Part shown: piece by piece, positions 34,204 to 43,331 of the stretch
Layout of the letters: each line of letters starts with the position of its first letter
Numbering within the stretch: the first letter of the stretch is position 1
Assembly: GCA_036403235.1 (NCBI GenBank)
Contig: DASWRI010000066.1
Location: 1-64,000, forward strand
Source: JBGTFE01 sp036403235
Lineage (GTDB): Bacteria > Acidobacteriota > Blastocatellia > Pyrinomonadales > Pyrinomonadaceae
Direction of reading: 5' to 3'
DNA: 64,000 nucleotides
Position numbers and translations under genes: made by a program
Notes under the pieces: generated by a model
Told to the model about the DNA's origin: nothing
Seen by the model: only the letters and a program-made list of their open reading frames with translations
The model's database searches: none

Positions 34204-34683
34204 ATGAATGTTTCTTTACGCGAAATCGATAAAAATAATTTTCTCGAATGCATCAATTTAAAAGTCGCGGGCGGGCAGGAAAATTTTGTCGCCGGCAACT
34301 TGATGTCGATTGCGCAGGCGAAGATTTACCCGACGCTAGAGATACGCGGCGTTTATGCCGGAGACGAGATGGTCGGATTTGCCATGTTCGGTTTTTCGCC
34401 GGTCGAGGATAAATTTTATCTCGTGCGTTTGATGATTGACGAAAAACATCAGGGCAAAGGTTACGGCCGGGCCGCGGTTTTAGCGATTATCGAAAGATTG
34501 CGCCGTCAGCCCGAATGCACCGAGATATTTCTGAGCTTTGTGCCCGAAAACAAGAACGCGGAAAAACTTTATACGAGCGTCGGCTTTGAGCGAACGGGCG
34601 AAACGGACGCGAAAAGCGGCGAGATTATTATGCGCTTTTTGCTTAAATCAAACGGCAACGGGCGACCGGCAACGAACAACTAA
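34204..34683 (+). CDS. GNAT-family N-acetyltransferase
   Basis: Acetyl-CoA-dependent acyltransferase of 159 residues. The acetyl-CoA loop is in LMIDEKHQGKGYGRAAVLAI (about 78-97, Q/R-x-x-G-x-G/A), followed by the C-terminal FVPENKNAEKLYTSVGFERTG pattern. It resembles diamine or spermidine N-acetyltransferases, though the substrate is uncertain. It lies between lspA and lgt, eight bases from each, so it is in the operon. The last 11 codons (SNGNGRPATNN) are encoded by a heptanucleotide tract, so the natural C-terminus has probably been replaced by repeat DNA. Confidence 0.9.
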   Translation: MNVSLREIDKNNFLECINLKVAGGQENFVAGNLMSIAQAKIYPTLEIRGVYAGDEMVGFAMFGFSPVEDKFYLVRLMIDEKHQGKGYGRAAVLAIIERLRRQPECTEIFLSFVPENKNAEKLYTSVGFERTGETDAKSGEIIMRFLLKSNGNGRPATNN

Positions 34684-34687
34684 CAAA
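34653..34687. repeat. Heptanucleotide tract overlapping the GNAT stop codon
   Basis: CGGCAAC, GGGCGAC, CGGCAAC, GAACAAC and TAACAAA in seven-base register. The stop codon lies in the last unit. Confidence 0.8.
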
Positions 34688-34691
34688 CGAA

Positions 34692-35471
34692 ATGTATCCT
34701 GAACTTTTCCGCATCGGCAATTTTCCAATCAATACTTACGGCGTTCTTTTAGCCGTCGGAATGCTGCTCGCGCTTTTTGTCGCGGCAAAACTGGCCGCGC
34801 GCGACGGTTTGCCGCGCGACAGGATTTACGACCTTGGGCTCTGGACGCTTATCGGCGGTCTGCTCGGCTCGAAAATCCTGATGTATTTCGTCGAGCCCGA
34901 CGTGCAGATTTTTTCGCTCGATTTTCTGCGTTCGGGCGGCGTTTATTACGGCGGATTTATCGGCGGGTTTATCGCGCTCGTCGTGCTCATACGTTTTTAC
35001 AAGCTGCCGTTCTGGAAAGTCGCCGACGCTTTCGCGCCCGGCCTTGCGCTCGGGCAGGCAATCGGACGGCAGGGCTGTTTTGCGGCGGGCTGCTGCTGGG
35101 GAAAGCCGACCGATTCCGTGTTCGGCGTCCATTTTACGGAAGCCGCGCACGAATTTACGGGCGTCCCGATTTACACCGAAACCGGCGCGCCGCTTCATCT
35201 GCACCCGACGCAGCTTTACGAATCGTTCACGATGCTGATTGTTTTCGGCATTCTCGTTTATCTGCACCGGCACAAAAAGTTCGACGGGCAGATTTTAATC
35301 GCTTACGGCATCATTTACAGCATCGTCCGCTTTTCGATTGAATTTATCCGCGACGACCCGCGCGGTTTTTTGTTCGGCCTTTCGACCTCGCAGATTATCA
35401 GTCTGATTGTCGGCGCATGCTCAGTCATCTTTTTGATTTGGCGGATGCGTCAGCCGGGGATAAAAGCTTAA
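34692..35471 (+). CDS. lgt: Prolipoprotein diacylglyceryl transferase
   Basis: Integral membrane enzyme that transfers diacylglycerol from phosphatidylglycerol to the lipobox Cys, the first step of lipoprotein maturation. The 259 residues have about seven helices; the Lgt signature reads GRQGCFAAGCCWGKPT at 125-140 with its essential Arg at 126, and YYGGFIGG at 86-93. The signature has Cys residues (CFAAGCCWG) where E. coli has NFINGELWG. It follows the GNAT gene by eight bases and lies 220 bases from array B. Confidence 0.97.
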   Translation: MYPELFRIGNFPINTYGVLLAVGMLLALFVAAKLAARDGLPRDRIYDLGLWTLIGGLLGSKILMYFVEPDVQIFSLDFLRSGGVYYGGFIGGFIALVVLIRFYKLPFWKVADAFAPGLALGQAIGRQGCFAAGCCWGKPTDSVFGVHFTEAAHEFTGVPIYTETGAPLHLHPTQLYESFTMLIVFGILVYLHRHKKFDGQILIAYGIIYSIVRFSIEFIRDDPRGFLFGLSTSQIISLIVGACSVIFLIWRMRQPGIKA

Positions 35472-35490
35472 TGCGACGCCTCTAATTGAT

Positions 35491-35763
35491 ATTTTCATCG
35501 ATGTAATTAACGAATACGCGCGTGTAATTAACGTTTACATGCGCGTATCCGTCATTTACACGCATGCATTCGTTGATTACACGCATGCATTCGTTGATTA
35601 CACGCATGCGTTCGTTGATTACATGCGTGCGTTCGTTAATTACATGCGTGCATTCGTTGATTACACGCGTGCGTTCGTTGATTACATCGATGTAATCAAC
35701 GAACGCACGCGTGCAAATAACGTCCGCGCCGGTGTAAATGCGGTCGGCAGGCGTGTAAACTCA
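35491..35763. repeat. 21-bp tandem array B (GATTACACGCATGC type), 13 units
   Basis: Thirteen consecutive 21-base units run without a gap from 35491 to 35763. Forward units at 35554, 35575, 35596, 35617, 35638 and 35659 begin GATTACACGCATGCATTC or close variants. Units before and after (35512; 35701, 35722, 35743) are in the opposite orientation (e.g. GAATACGCGCGTGTAATTAA). The switch occurs in hybrid units centred on ATCGAT (35491 and 35680). It fills the lgt-rluD gap (35472-35814). Confidence 0.95.
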
Positions 35764-35814
35764 AATTAAATCGAAGGAATATTTAATAATTCGGACGATT
35801 GTCTTAAACGCGTG

Positions 35815-36807
35815 ATGGAACAGGAAACAAGCGAAGCTCTCTTAAATTTTACGGTCGAAGCCGAGGCGGGCGGTAGGCGGCTCGACGCATATCTTTCAAG
35901 CAAAATCGAAAAATGGTCGCGCTCGCGGCTGCAAAGATTGATTGACGACGGCGACGTAACGGTCAATCAAATTCAAGCCAAATCTTCCTACAGGGTGCGC
36001 GCGGGCGATGAAATCGAAGTCGAGCTGGCAGAGCTTCCGGCCGAAGTTTTCGAGCCGGAAAACATTCCGCTCAATGTCGTTTACGAAGATGAATTTTTAG
36101 CCGTCATCAACAAATCAGCCGGGATGGTCGTTCACCCCGGCGCGGGCGTCAGTTCGGGAACGCTCGCCAACGCCATCGCCTGGCATTTTTTCAGGGACGG
36201 GCGACAAACGACGAGCGACGAAAAAACCGCCGCAATCCGCAATCCGCAATCCGCCTTTAGAGTCGGCATCGTTCATCGCCTCGACAAAGACACTTCCGGA
36301 CTGATTGTCGTCGCTAAAACGGACGAGATTCACGAAAATCTGTCGGAGCAGTTTCGCGAGCGCGAAGTTTATAAATCTTACGTCGCGCTGGTTCACGGCG
36401 AAACGGAAGAAAGCTCGGGAACAATCGAAGCGCCGATTGCGCGCGAAAAACACAATCGCGTGAAAATGAGCGTCCGCGCTCACGGGCGACACGCGCTTTC
36501 GCTCTGGAAGGCAAAGAAAAGATTCGAAAAATTTACGCTTCTCGCCGTCGAAATCAAAACCGGCCGGACGCATCAAATCCGCGTTCACCTGGCGTATATA
36601 AATCATCCGGTCGTCGGCGACGAAACTTACAACGCGGGGCGCGACAAAACCGTAAAGGATTTGAATGTGCGCCGCGCCATTGCCGGCTTAAACCGCTTTT
36701 TTCTGCACGCCGAAAAATTATCGTTTACGCATCCGGCGACCGGCGAGCGTTTAAATTTTACCGCGCCTTTGCCCGCCGACCTGGAAGAGTTTCTTGAATT
36801 GCTTTAA
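35815..36807 (+). CDS. rluD: 23S rRNA pseudouridine synthase, RluD family
   Basis: Makes pseudouridines in 23S rRNA (helix 69 if a true RluD). The 330 residues have an N-terminal S4 RNA-binding domain (about 20-70: GRRLDAYLSSKIEKWSRSRL) and the catalytic domain with GIVHRLDKDTSGL (Asp157) and GRTHQIRVHLAYINHPVVGD. Start: the ATG at 35815; a GTG immediately before it is an alternative. Oddity: residues 127-148 are encoded by two heptanucleotide tracts (GACGxxx and AATCCGC), an in-frame insertion just before the catalytic motif. A bidirectional terminator follows. Confidence 0.95.
   Translation: MEQETSEALLNFTVEAEAGGRRLDAYLSSKIEKWSRSRLQRLIDDGDVTVNQIQAKSSYRVRAGDEIEVELAELPAEVFEPENIPLNVVYEDEFLAVINKSAGMVVHPGAGVSSGTLANAIAWHFFRDGRQTTSDEKTAAIRNPQSAFRVGIVHRLDKDTSGLIVVAKTDEIHENLSEQFREREVYKSYVALVHGETEESSGTIEAPIAREKHNRVKMSVRAHGRHALSLWKAKKRFEKFTLLAVEIKTGRTHQIRVHLAYINHPVVGDETYNAGRDKTVKDLNVRRAIAGLNRFFLHAEKLSFTHPATGERLNFTAPLPADLEEFLELL
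36196..36254 (+). repeat. Heptanucleotide tracts inside rluD
   Basis: GACGGGC, GACAAAC, GACGAGC and GACGAAA (36196-36223), then AATCCGC three times (36234-36254). The reading frame stays open, adding about 22 residues before the catalytic HRLDKDTSG motif. Confidence 0.9.
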
Positions 36808-36812
36808 AAGAA

Positions 36813-36846
36813 AAAAAGCGGCGAAGGTGAGTTTCGCCGCTTTTTT
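36813..36846. terminator. Bidirectional intrinsic terminator
   Basis: AAAAAGCGGCGAA (36813-36825) and TTCGCCGCTTTTT (36833-36845) flank a seven-base loop. It ends rluD and the convergent secreted-protein gene. Confidence 0.92.
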
Positions 36847-36867
36847 AAGTTTTCCAAAGTTATAAAT

Positions 36868-37752
36868 TTAACGTTGGAAATCGCCCGCGCTGCTGCTGCA
36901 CACGCTGCCGCTTTTTTTCAAACAATTAAAGTCTTCGATAAAGAAATTTTCCGCTTCGAGCGGCTGACCGTCTTCTTTTGTGATGGAAACGAGAAACGCG
37001 TCGCGCGCGATAACTCCGATTTGTGAAGTATCAATCGCTCTCGCAATCGCGAAAGACGGCACGCGCGGCTCGTCGATTCCTCTGACTTTCTGCGTTACCA
37101 ATTCCATCTGCGTCAAAAAGTTAATTTCTCTGACGGTTTTGATAATCGGAGTTCCGTCGAGCGAATAACCGTTGCGCGCGCCCAAATCCCTTAAAATCTG
37201 CGCGCCGTCTTCTTTTTCAATCCGGTCGGTGAATTCGACTTCGACGAGAATGCTCAAACCAAGTGGATTTTTTGTAAAATAGCCTTCCTCGGCGTCCAGG
37301 AGATTTGCCTGACGATTGTTTCCTTTCCGCGTCGCACTCGGAAAAACGAACATCGGATAGCTTTTTGCGATTTCCATCGCCTGTTTGCCTTCGTCGCCGG
37401 CTTTAAAGCTCGTGTCGAAAAGCTCGCCGTAACTGTTAAAATAAAGAAGACTTCCGTCGTAATTATAAGCCGGCAGCGTTTCAATCAACCGGACGTTGTT
37501 GTGATTTTCGTCAGCGTTTTTGGTGAAGACCGATTTTCCGTCCTGACCGTTGACGCGATTGAGGATTGCGTAAGGCTGAACGCCGTTTAGGTCGTAATAT
37601 TTATCGCTGAAGTCAAAAGGTCTCGTTTCTCCTTCCGGAGAAAAAACGTCTAAACCCGCGCCCGAACGTTGAGCCATTGCCGTAACGCAGCCGATTGCCG
37701 CGAAAATTGAGATAAGAATTAAATTGGTGATGATAGAGTTTATTTTTTTCAT
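36868..37752 (-). CDS. Secreted protein, unknown function
   Basis: The 294-residue protein has a signal peptide (IITNLILISIFAAIGCVTAMAQ). The mature protein begins with RSGAGLDVFSPEGETRPFDF and carries a VRLIETLPAYNYDGSLLYF segment near 89-107. It ends with two Cys near the C-terminus (CLKKSGSVCSS). I do not recognise a family and no enzyme motif stands out. The AAGGGAA upstream is a plausible Shine-Dalgarno. A terminator follows. It is divergent from the GH20 gene across about 180 bases. Confidence 0.7.
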   Translation of the reverse strand: MKKINSIITNLILISIFAAIGCVTAMAQRSGAGLDVFSPEGETRPFDFSDKYYDLNGVQPYAILNRVNGQDGKSVFTKNADENHNNVRLIETLPAYNYDGSLLYFNSYGELFDTSFKAGDEGKQAMEIAKSYPMFVFPSATRKGNNRQANLLDAEEGYFTKNPLGLSILVEVEFTDRIEKEDGAQILRDLGARNGYSLDGTPIIKTVREINFLTQMELVTQKVRGIDEPRVPSFAIARAIDTSQIGVIARDAFLVSITKEDGQPLEAENFFIEDFNCLKKSGSVCSSSAGDFQR

Positions 37753-37929
37753 TGCTGTATTCCCTTGTTTTTTTGTTTAGATTTGCCCTCTCGCTATCAC
37801 TGTCTTTTTATTTCCGGAAAAAAGACACGCGGCCGAAATTTTTTTTGAAATTGGTATTTTGCCCGAAATTTTGGTATGAAATTAATATCTGTAAACGCAA
37901 CTCTTCTAAAATTTAATTCGGTTTTGAAT

Positions 37930-40260
37930 ATGAAAAAATTACTCTTTTCGATTTTTATGACGTTTTCTCTCGGCGCGCTTTCCGCCACGGCGCAGACAGC
38001 TTCGGTCAATATCGTTCCCCGGCCCGCATCCGTCAAAATGCTCGGCGGAAAGTTTAAGCTGAGCGCAAAAACGCAGCTCGTCGCAACCGACGACAACGGC
38101 CGTCGAATGGCTTCTTTTTTGAACGATTATTTGCTGAAAATTTACAATTTCAAGCTTGAATACAAGACAGCGGGCACGCCGCGCGATAAAAACGTCATCG
38201 TTTTCGCGCCGGTCGCAGGGGCGCTGTACCCGGCTGAAAACAACGGAAGCTATCGCCTGAAAATCGACAAACGGCGTATCGAAATCGACGGCTTCGAGGA
38301 AGGGAAATTTTACGCGCTGCAATCGCTCATTCAGCTTCTGCCCGCCGATTTCAAAGACAAAGCCGAGCTGCCCGCCGTCGATATCGAGGACAAGCCGCGC
38401 TTTGCATATCGAGGAATGCATCTCGATGTCAGCCGACATTTTTTTTCGGTCGAGTTCGTCAAAAAATACATCGATTTGATGGCGCAGTATAAATTTAATT
38501 ATTTTCACTGGCATCTGACCGACGACCAGGGCTGGCGCATCGAAATCAAAAAATATCCGCGTCTGACCGAAGTCGGCTCGAAAAGAAAGGAAAGCGCTCA
38601 GGGAAGAATATTAAATCCGTATGTCGGCGACGGCGTTCCGGTCGAAGGTTTTTACACGCAGGAGCAAATCAAAGACGTCGTCGCTTATGCCAAAGCGCGC
38701 TATATCACCGTCATTCCCGAAATCGAATTGCCCGGACATTCTTCGGCCGCGCTCGCGGCCTACCCGAATCTCGGATGCAAAGAAAACTACGAGTATAAAG
38801 TCCAGACGACGTGGGGAATTTTTAAGGAAGTTTACTGCCCGAAAGAAGAAACTTTTCAGTTTCTCGAAGACGTTCTCTCGGAAGTCATCGATTTATTTCC
38901 CGATTCGCCCTACATACACGTCGGCGGCGACGAGGTTCTGAAAGATTTCTGGAAAGATTCGCCGTTAGTGCAGGAACTGAAAACAAAAGAAAATCTCAAA
39001 GACGAGCACGAAGTTCAGAGCTATTTTACTCGCCGGATGGAAAAATTTATCAACTCGAAAGGCAAACGGATGATTGGCTGGGACGAAATTCTCGAAGGCG
39101 GGCTCGCGCCGAACGCGATTGTGATGAGCTGGCGCGGGATGAAGGGCGGAATCGAAGCCGCCAAAGCAAAGCACGACGTCATCATGACGCCGACCGATTT
39201 CGCTTATCTCGATTACGGTCAGGGCGACCCGCGCACGGAGCCGATACACATCGGCGGCTATCTGAATCTGGAGAAAGTTTACAGCTTTGAGCCCGTTCCG
39301 AAAGAGCTCAGCGAAGATGAAAAAAAGTTTATTCTCGGCGCGCAGGGAAACGTCTGGACGGAATATATACAGACGCCGGAAAAAGTCGAATATATGACCT
39401 TTCCGAGAATGCTTGCCCTTTCGGAAGTCACCTGGTCGCAGGCGGAAAACAAAAATTTCGGTGATTTCCAAAAGCGTCTCGCTTATCAATTCGCGCGGCT
39501 CGATAAGCAAAACGTCAATTACCGGATTCCCGAACCCTCCGGTTTGCAAAATATATTGCTGACCGGCAACCAGGAAACGGCGGAAATCAATCTGACTTCG
39601 ATTTTGTCGAACGCGAAAATCTTTTACACCACCGACGGAAGCGAACCGACCGAAAAATCCGCGCAATATTTGAAGCCGTTTAAGCTGACCTTAAAGCCAA
39701 AAGAAAAAATCGATTTGAAAACAATCGTCGTCAACGAAAAGGGAAGAAAAAGCGTCGTTTACGGCTCGACCCTCTGGCGGGACGAGATGCTTCCGCCGAC
39801 CGAACTTAAAGATGTGGAACAGGGAGTCAATTTTCGCTTTTTCCAGACGGCTTTAACCAGTATCGACGAAATGGACAAAGCGTCCGGCGACGGCGCAGGC
39901 CAGACAAAATCTCTCGGCCTCGGCCAATTTAAGGAAAAGCTCGCCGAGAATCTGCCGTTCGCCGTCCTTTTTAGCGGCTACATAAACGTTCCGAAAGATG
40001 AAATTTACGAATTCGAGCTTGAAGCCGACGACAGCGCAGTTTTGCTTATCGATAATCAAATAATAGTCAACAACGATAGTTTGAAGGACAAAGCGGAGCG
40101 AAAAAACGGCTTTGTTCCGCTCAAAAAGGGTTATCATCAATTTGCTTTAAAATATTTCAAATATCAGGGCAAATGGGCTTTGGGCCTGCGTTGGGGAGTT
40201 AAAGGACTGCTCCTGCGCGGAGTTTCGTCGAACGAGCTGGCATATCCGAAAATGCCGTAA
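37930..40260 (+). CDS. Secreted beta-N-acetylhexosaminidase, GH20, with accessory domains
   Basis: Removes terminal N-acetylhexosamine from glycans such as chitin fragments or glycoconjugates. The 776-residue protein has a signal peptide (FSIFMTFSLGALSATAQ), a GH20b-type N-terminal domain (about 25-155), and the catalytic TIM barrel with HVGGDE (D334-E335), plus WHLTDDQGWRIEI at 194-206. After the barrel come a chitobiase C-terminal-like domain (KIFYTTDGSEPTEKSAQY) and a PA14-like beta domain (about 640-776: FSGYINVPKDEIYEFELEAD). The ATG at 37930 is used since a longer frame adds 18 non-signal residues. It is five bases upstream of the GH92 gene, so the two are likely translated together. 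Confidence 0.95.
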   Translation: MKKLLFSIFMTFSLGALSATAQTASVNIVPRPASVKMLGGKFKLSAKTQLVATDDNGRRMASFLNDYLLKIYNFKLEYKTAGTPRDKNVIVFAPVAGALYPAENNGSYRLKIDKRRIEIDGFEEGKFYALQSLIQLLPADFKDKAELPAVDIEDKPRFAYRGMHLDVSRHFFSVEFVKKYIDLMAQYKFNYFHWHLTDDQGWRIEIKKYPRLTEVGSKRKESAQGRILNPYVGDGVPVEGFYTQEQIKDVVAYAKARYITVIPEIELPGHSSAALAAYPNLGCKENYEYKVQTTWGIFKEVYCPKEETFQFLEDVLSEVIDLFPDSPYIHVGGDEVLKDFWKDSPLVQELKTKENLKDEHEVQSYFTRRMEKFINSKGKRMIGWDEILEGGLAPNAIVMSWRGMKGGIEAAKAKHDVIMTPTDFAYLDYGQGDPRTEPIHIGGYLNLEKVYSFEPVPKELSEDEKKFILGAQGNVWTEYIQTPEKVEYMTFPRMLALSEVTWSQAENKNFGDFQKRLAYQFARLDKQNVNYRIPEPSGLQNILLTGNQETAEINLTSILSNAKIFYTTDGSEPTEKSAQYLKPFKLTLKPKEKIDLKTIVVNEKGRKSVVYGSTLWRDEMLPPTELKDVEQGVNFRFFQTALTSIDEMDKASGDGAGQTKSLGLGQFKEKLAENLPFAVLFSGYINVPKDEIYEFELEADDSAVLLIDNQIIVNNDSLKDKAERKNGFVPLKKGYHQFALKYFKYQGKWALGLRWGVKGLLLRGVSSNELAYPKMP

Positions 40261-40264
40261 ATCT

Positions 40265-43264
40265 ATGAAAAAAATTCTCGCCTTTCTTTTTCCGCTCGCG
40301 CTTTTTTTTAATGCTTTCGGGCAAACGCAGACGACGGATTTTACGCGCTACGTCAATCCGTTCATCGGAACGGGCGGCCACGGGCACACGTTTCCCGGCG
40401 CGACCGTCCCGTTCGGAATGGTTCAGCTTTCGCCCGATACGCGCATGGACGACTGGGACGGAAGTTCGGGCTATCATTACTCGGACAGCGTCATTTACGG
40501 CTTTTCGCACACGCATTTAAGCGGGACGGGAATTCCCGATTACTGCGACATTTTATTTGCGCCGACCGTCGGCGAGCCGGAGTTTTTCGCCAAATCCGGC
40601 GATTTGAGCGAGAACGGCTACGCTTCCACGTTTTCACATAAAAACGAAACGGCCGAAGCCGGATATTATTCGGTAAAATTGGACGAAGGCGACATTTTAG
40701 CCGAAATGACGACGACGACACGCGTCGGTTTTCACCGCTACACTTTTCCCGCCAATTCCGAGGCGAATTTGATTCTCGATTTAAAGCACCGCGATAAGGT
40801 TCTCGATTCCGAGCTGAAAATCGTCGGGCCGAACCGCATCGAAGGCTTTCGCCGTTCGAGCTCGTGGGCGAAAGACCAAATCGTTTATTTCGTCGCCGAA
40901 TTTTCCGAGCCATTTGTCGATTACGGCGTCGCCGTCGGCGACAATCCGCCCGAAAAACTCGATAAATCGAAAGGCACCAGTCTCAAGGCTTTTTTCCGTT
41001 TTGCCGCAAACAAGCCTTTGCTCGTCAAAGTCGCCATCTCGCCGACCGGCATCAGCGGCGCGCGTCGAAATCTGCAGACGGAAATCCCGCACTGGAATTT
41101 TGAAAAGACGCGCGCCGAAGCGAAGGCGGCGTGGAACAGAGAGCTTTCAAAAATCGAAGTCTCCGGCGGCTCGGACGCCCAGATGACGAATTTTTACACT
41201 GCGCTTTATCACACGAAAATCCAGCCGAACGTTTTTCAGGACGTCGATAAAGGCTATATCGGCCTCGACAAACAGGCGCACACGGCGACCGATTTTACAT
41301 ACTACACCGTTTTTTCGCTGTGGGACACGTTTCGCGCGGCGCACCCGCTTTACACGATTATCGACCAGAAGCGGACGGCCGATTTTATCAACACTTTTAT
41401 CAAGCAATACGAGCAGGGCGGGCGACTTCCGGTCTGGGAACTCGCCGCCAACGAGACCGATTGTATGATTGGCTATCACGCGGTGCCGGTCATCGCCGAC
41501 GCGATGGCGAAAGGTATTAAAGGCTTCGATTACGAAAAAGCGTTCGAAGCCGCGAAACACAGCGCGGAATTGAATCATTTCGGCCTCGAAGCGTATAAAA
41601 AGCGCGGTTATATCTCGATGGAAGACGAAAACGAATCGGTTTCCAAAACGCTCGAATACGCTTACGACGATTACTGCATCGGGCAGATGGCTTTGATTTT
41701 GTCGCTCAAAAATCTGGATTCCGCCGATAGAGCGAATCTTGAAAAAGTGCGCGATTACGCCGAATCCGGCGAGCGATATTTTCGGCGCTCGCGCTCGTTT
41801 GAAAATCTTTTCGACACCGAAACCGGCTTTATGCGCCCGAAGCAAAACGGCGGATTTGTCAAAAATTTTCAGCCGCAGGAAGTTTCATTTCATTTCACCG
41901 AGGGAAACAGCTGGGTTTATTCGTTTTTCGTGCCGCAGGATATCGCACGCTTGATGGAATTGATGGGCGGAAAGGAAAAATTCGCCCGTAAGCTCGACCA
42001 GCTTTTTACGACTGACGTCAAGCTTTCCGGCCGCGAACAGCCCGATATTACCGGACTCATCGGGCAGTACGCGCACGGCAACGAGCCCTCGCACCACATC
42101 GCTTATCTGTATGATTACGCCGACGAGCCGTGGAAAACTCAAGAATATGTCCGCAAAATACTGGACGAATTTTATAAACCCGCGCCCGACGGTTTAATCG
42201 GCAACGAGGATTGCGGGCAAATGTCGGCGTGGTATGTTTTGAGCGCCAGCGGATTTTACGAAGTGACGCCGAATTCGGCCGTTTACGCCTTCGGAACGCC
42301 GCTTTTCAAAGAGGTGAAATATCATCTGGAAAACGGGAAAACCTTTACGATAAAAGCGCCGAACGTTTCGAACAAAAACATCTACATCAAATCGGTCAAG
42401 CTCAGCGGTAAAAAATACGACAGCTTTCTGCTTCCTCATCTCGAAATTATGAAAGGCGGCACGCTCGAATTTGAGATGACGAACGTCCCTTTTAAAACCG
42501 CGTTTGCGAAATATCCGGTTTGGAAAGACAAAGCAAAATACGATAAATTCGTTGCCGTTCCGCTTATTGACAGCGGCGGCGCACGAGTTTTCGACGAAAA
42601 GCTCAGTGTTTCGCTCAAGACAATCACGCCGAACACGTTGATTTACTACACGCTCGACGGAAGCGAGCCGAACTCCTCTTCCGCACACTACGCAAAACCG
42701 TTCGCGATTGATAAAACGACCACAATCAAAGCTCTCGCCGTCAGCGCAAAAGGCGATAAAAGCTCGGTTTCGGAAGCGCGGTTTTACAAAAGACCGAACG
42801 ATTGGACGGTGAAAATCTTCTCGAAATACAATCGTCAATACACGGGCGGCGGCGATGAAGGCCTGATTGACGGCATTCGCGGCACGGTGAATTTCGCGTC
42901 GGGCGAATGGCAGGGCTATCAATCGCAGGATTTCGTCGCCGTCATTGATTTGCAGCGCGAAACCGAGATAAAACGAGTCGGCGGCGGATTTTTGCAAGTC
43001 GCGCCGAGCTGGATTTGGATGCCGACGCGCATCGAATTTGAAGCGTCGAGCGACAACCTAAATTTTCGCAAAATCGCCGAAATTGTAACAGACGTTCCGG
43101 TTGATGATATGGAGTCGAAAATCCGCGATTTCGCGCAGGCAATCGAGCCGGTAAAAGCCAGATACGTCCGCGTTACAGCCGTAAATTTAGGCAAAATTCC
43201 GGCGTGGCATCCGGGCGCAGGCGACGCCGCGTTTATTTTTGTCGACGAGATATTCATCGAGTAG
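40265..43264 (+). CDS. Secreted GH92 family alpha-mannosidase with accessory domains
   Basis: Calcium-dependent exo-alpha-mannosidase family. The 999-residue protein has a signal peptide (ILAFLFPLALFFNAFGQ), then the GH92 N-terminal domain: VNPFIGTGGHGHTFPGATVP (30-49) and GFSHTHLSGTGIPDY (80-94). The catalytic (alpha/alpha)6 domain follows with SLWDTFRAAHPLY, WELAANETDCMIGYHAVP and GNEDCGQMSAWYVLSASGFY. A chitobiase C-terminal-like domain (LIYYTLDGSEPNSSSAHY, about 796-813) and an F5/8 type C-like domain (about 850-999) end the protein. With the GH20 gene it suggests use of eukaryotic-like or microbial glycans bearing mannose and N-acetylhexosamine. Confidence 0.95.
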   Translation: MKKILAFLFPLALFFNAFGQTQTTDFTRYVNPFIGTGGHGHTFPGATVPFGMVQLSPDTRMDDWDGSSGYHYSDSVIYGFSHTHLSGTGIPDYCDILFAPTVGEPEFFAKSGDLSENGYASTFSHKNETAEAGYYSVKLDEGDILAEMTTTTRVGFHRYTFPANSEANLILDLKHRDKVLDSELKIVGPNRIEGFRRSSSWAKDQIVYFVAEFSEPFVDYGVAVGDNPPEKLDKSKGTSLKAFFRFAANKPLLVKVAISPTGISGARRNLQTEIPHWNFEKTRAEAKAAWNRELSKIEVSGGSDAQMTNFYTALYHTKIQPNVFQDVDKGYIGLDKQAHTATDFTYYTVFSLWDTFRAAHPLYTIIDQKRTADFINTFIKQYEQGGRLPVWELAANETDCMIGYHAVPVIADAMAKGIKGFDYEKAFEAAKHSAELNHFGLEAYKKRGYISMEDENESVSKTLEYAYDDYCIGQMALILSLKNLDSADRANLEKVRDYAESGERYFRRSRSFENLFDTETGFMRPKQNGGFVKNFQPQEVSFHFTEGNSWVYSFFVPQDIARLMELMGGKEKFARKLDQLFTTDVKLSGREQPDITGLIGQYAHGNEPSHHIAYLYDYADEPWKTQEYVRKILDEFYKPAPDGLIGNEDCGQMSAWYVLSASGFYEVTPNSAVYAFGTPLFKEVKYHLENGKTFTIKAPNVSNKNIYIKSVKLSGKKYDSFLLPHLEIMKGGTLEFEMTNVPFKTAFAKYPVWKDKAKYDKFVAVPLIDSGGARVFDEKLSVSLKTITPNTLIYYTLDGSEPNSSSAHYAKPFAIDKTTTIKALAVSAKGDKSSVSEARFYKRPNDWTVKIFSKYNRQYTGGGDEGLIDGIRGTVNFASGEWQGYQSQDFVAVIDLQRETEIKRVGGGFLQVAPSWIWMPTRIEFEASSDNLNFRKIAEIVTDVPVDDMESKIRDFAQAIEPVKARYVRVTAVNLGKIPAWHPGAGDAAFIFVDEIFIE

Positions 43265-43331
43265 AAATCAGAAATCGCGCATCATTTTGATTAAAATGAA
43301 ATCTTTTATCTGTGATAAAATTCCGACCATT

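Noticed and set aside
35539..35769. Open frame across array B (THAFVDY heptapeptide repeat)
   Set aside because: Same cause: period divisible by three. Units switch orientation and no start signal is present.
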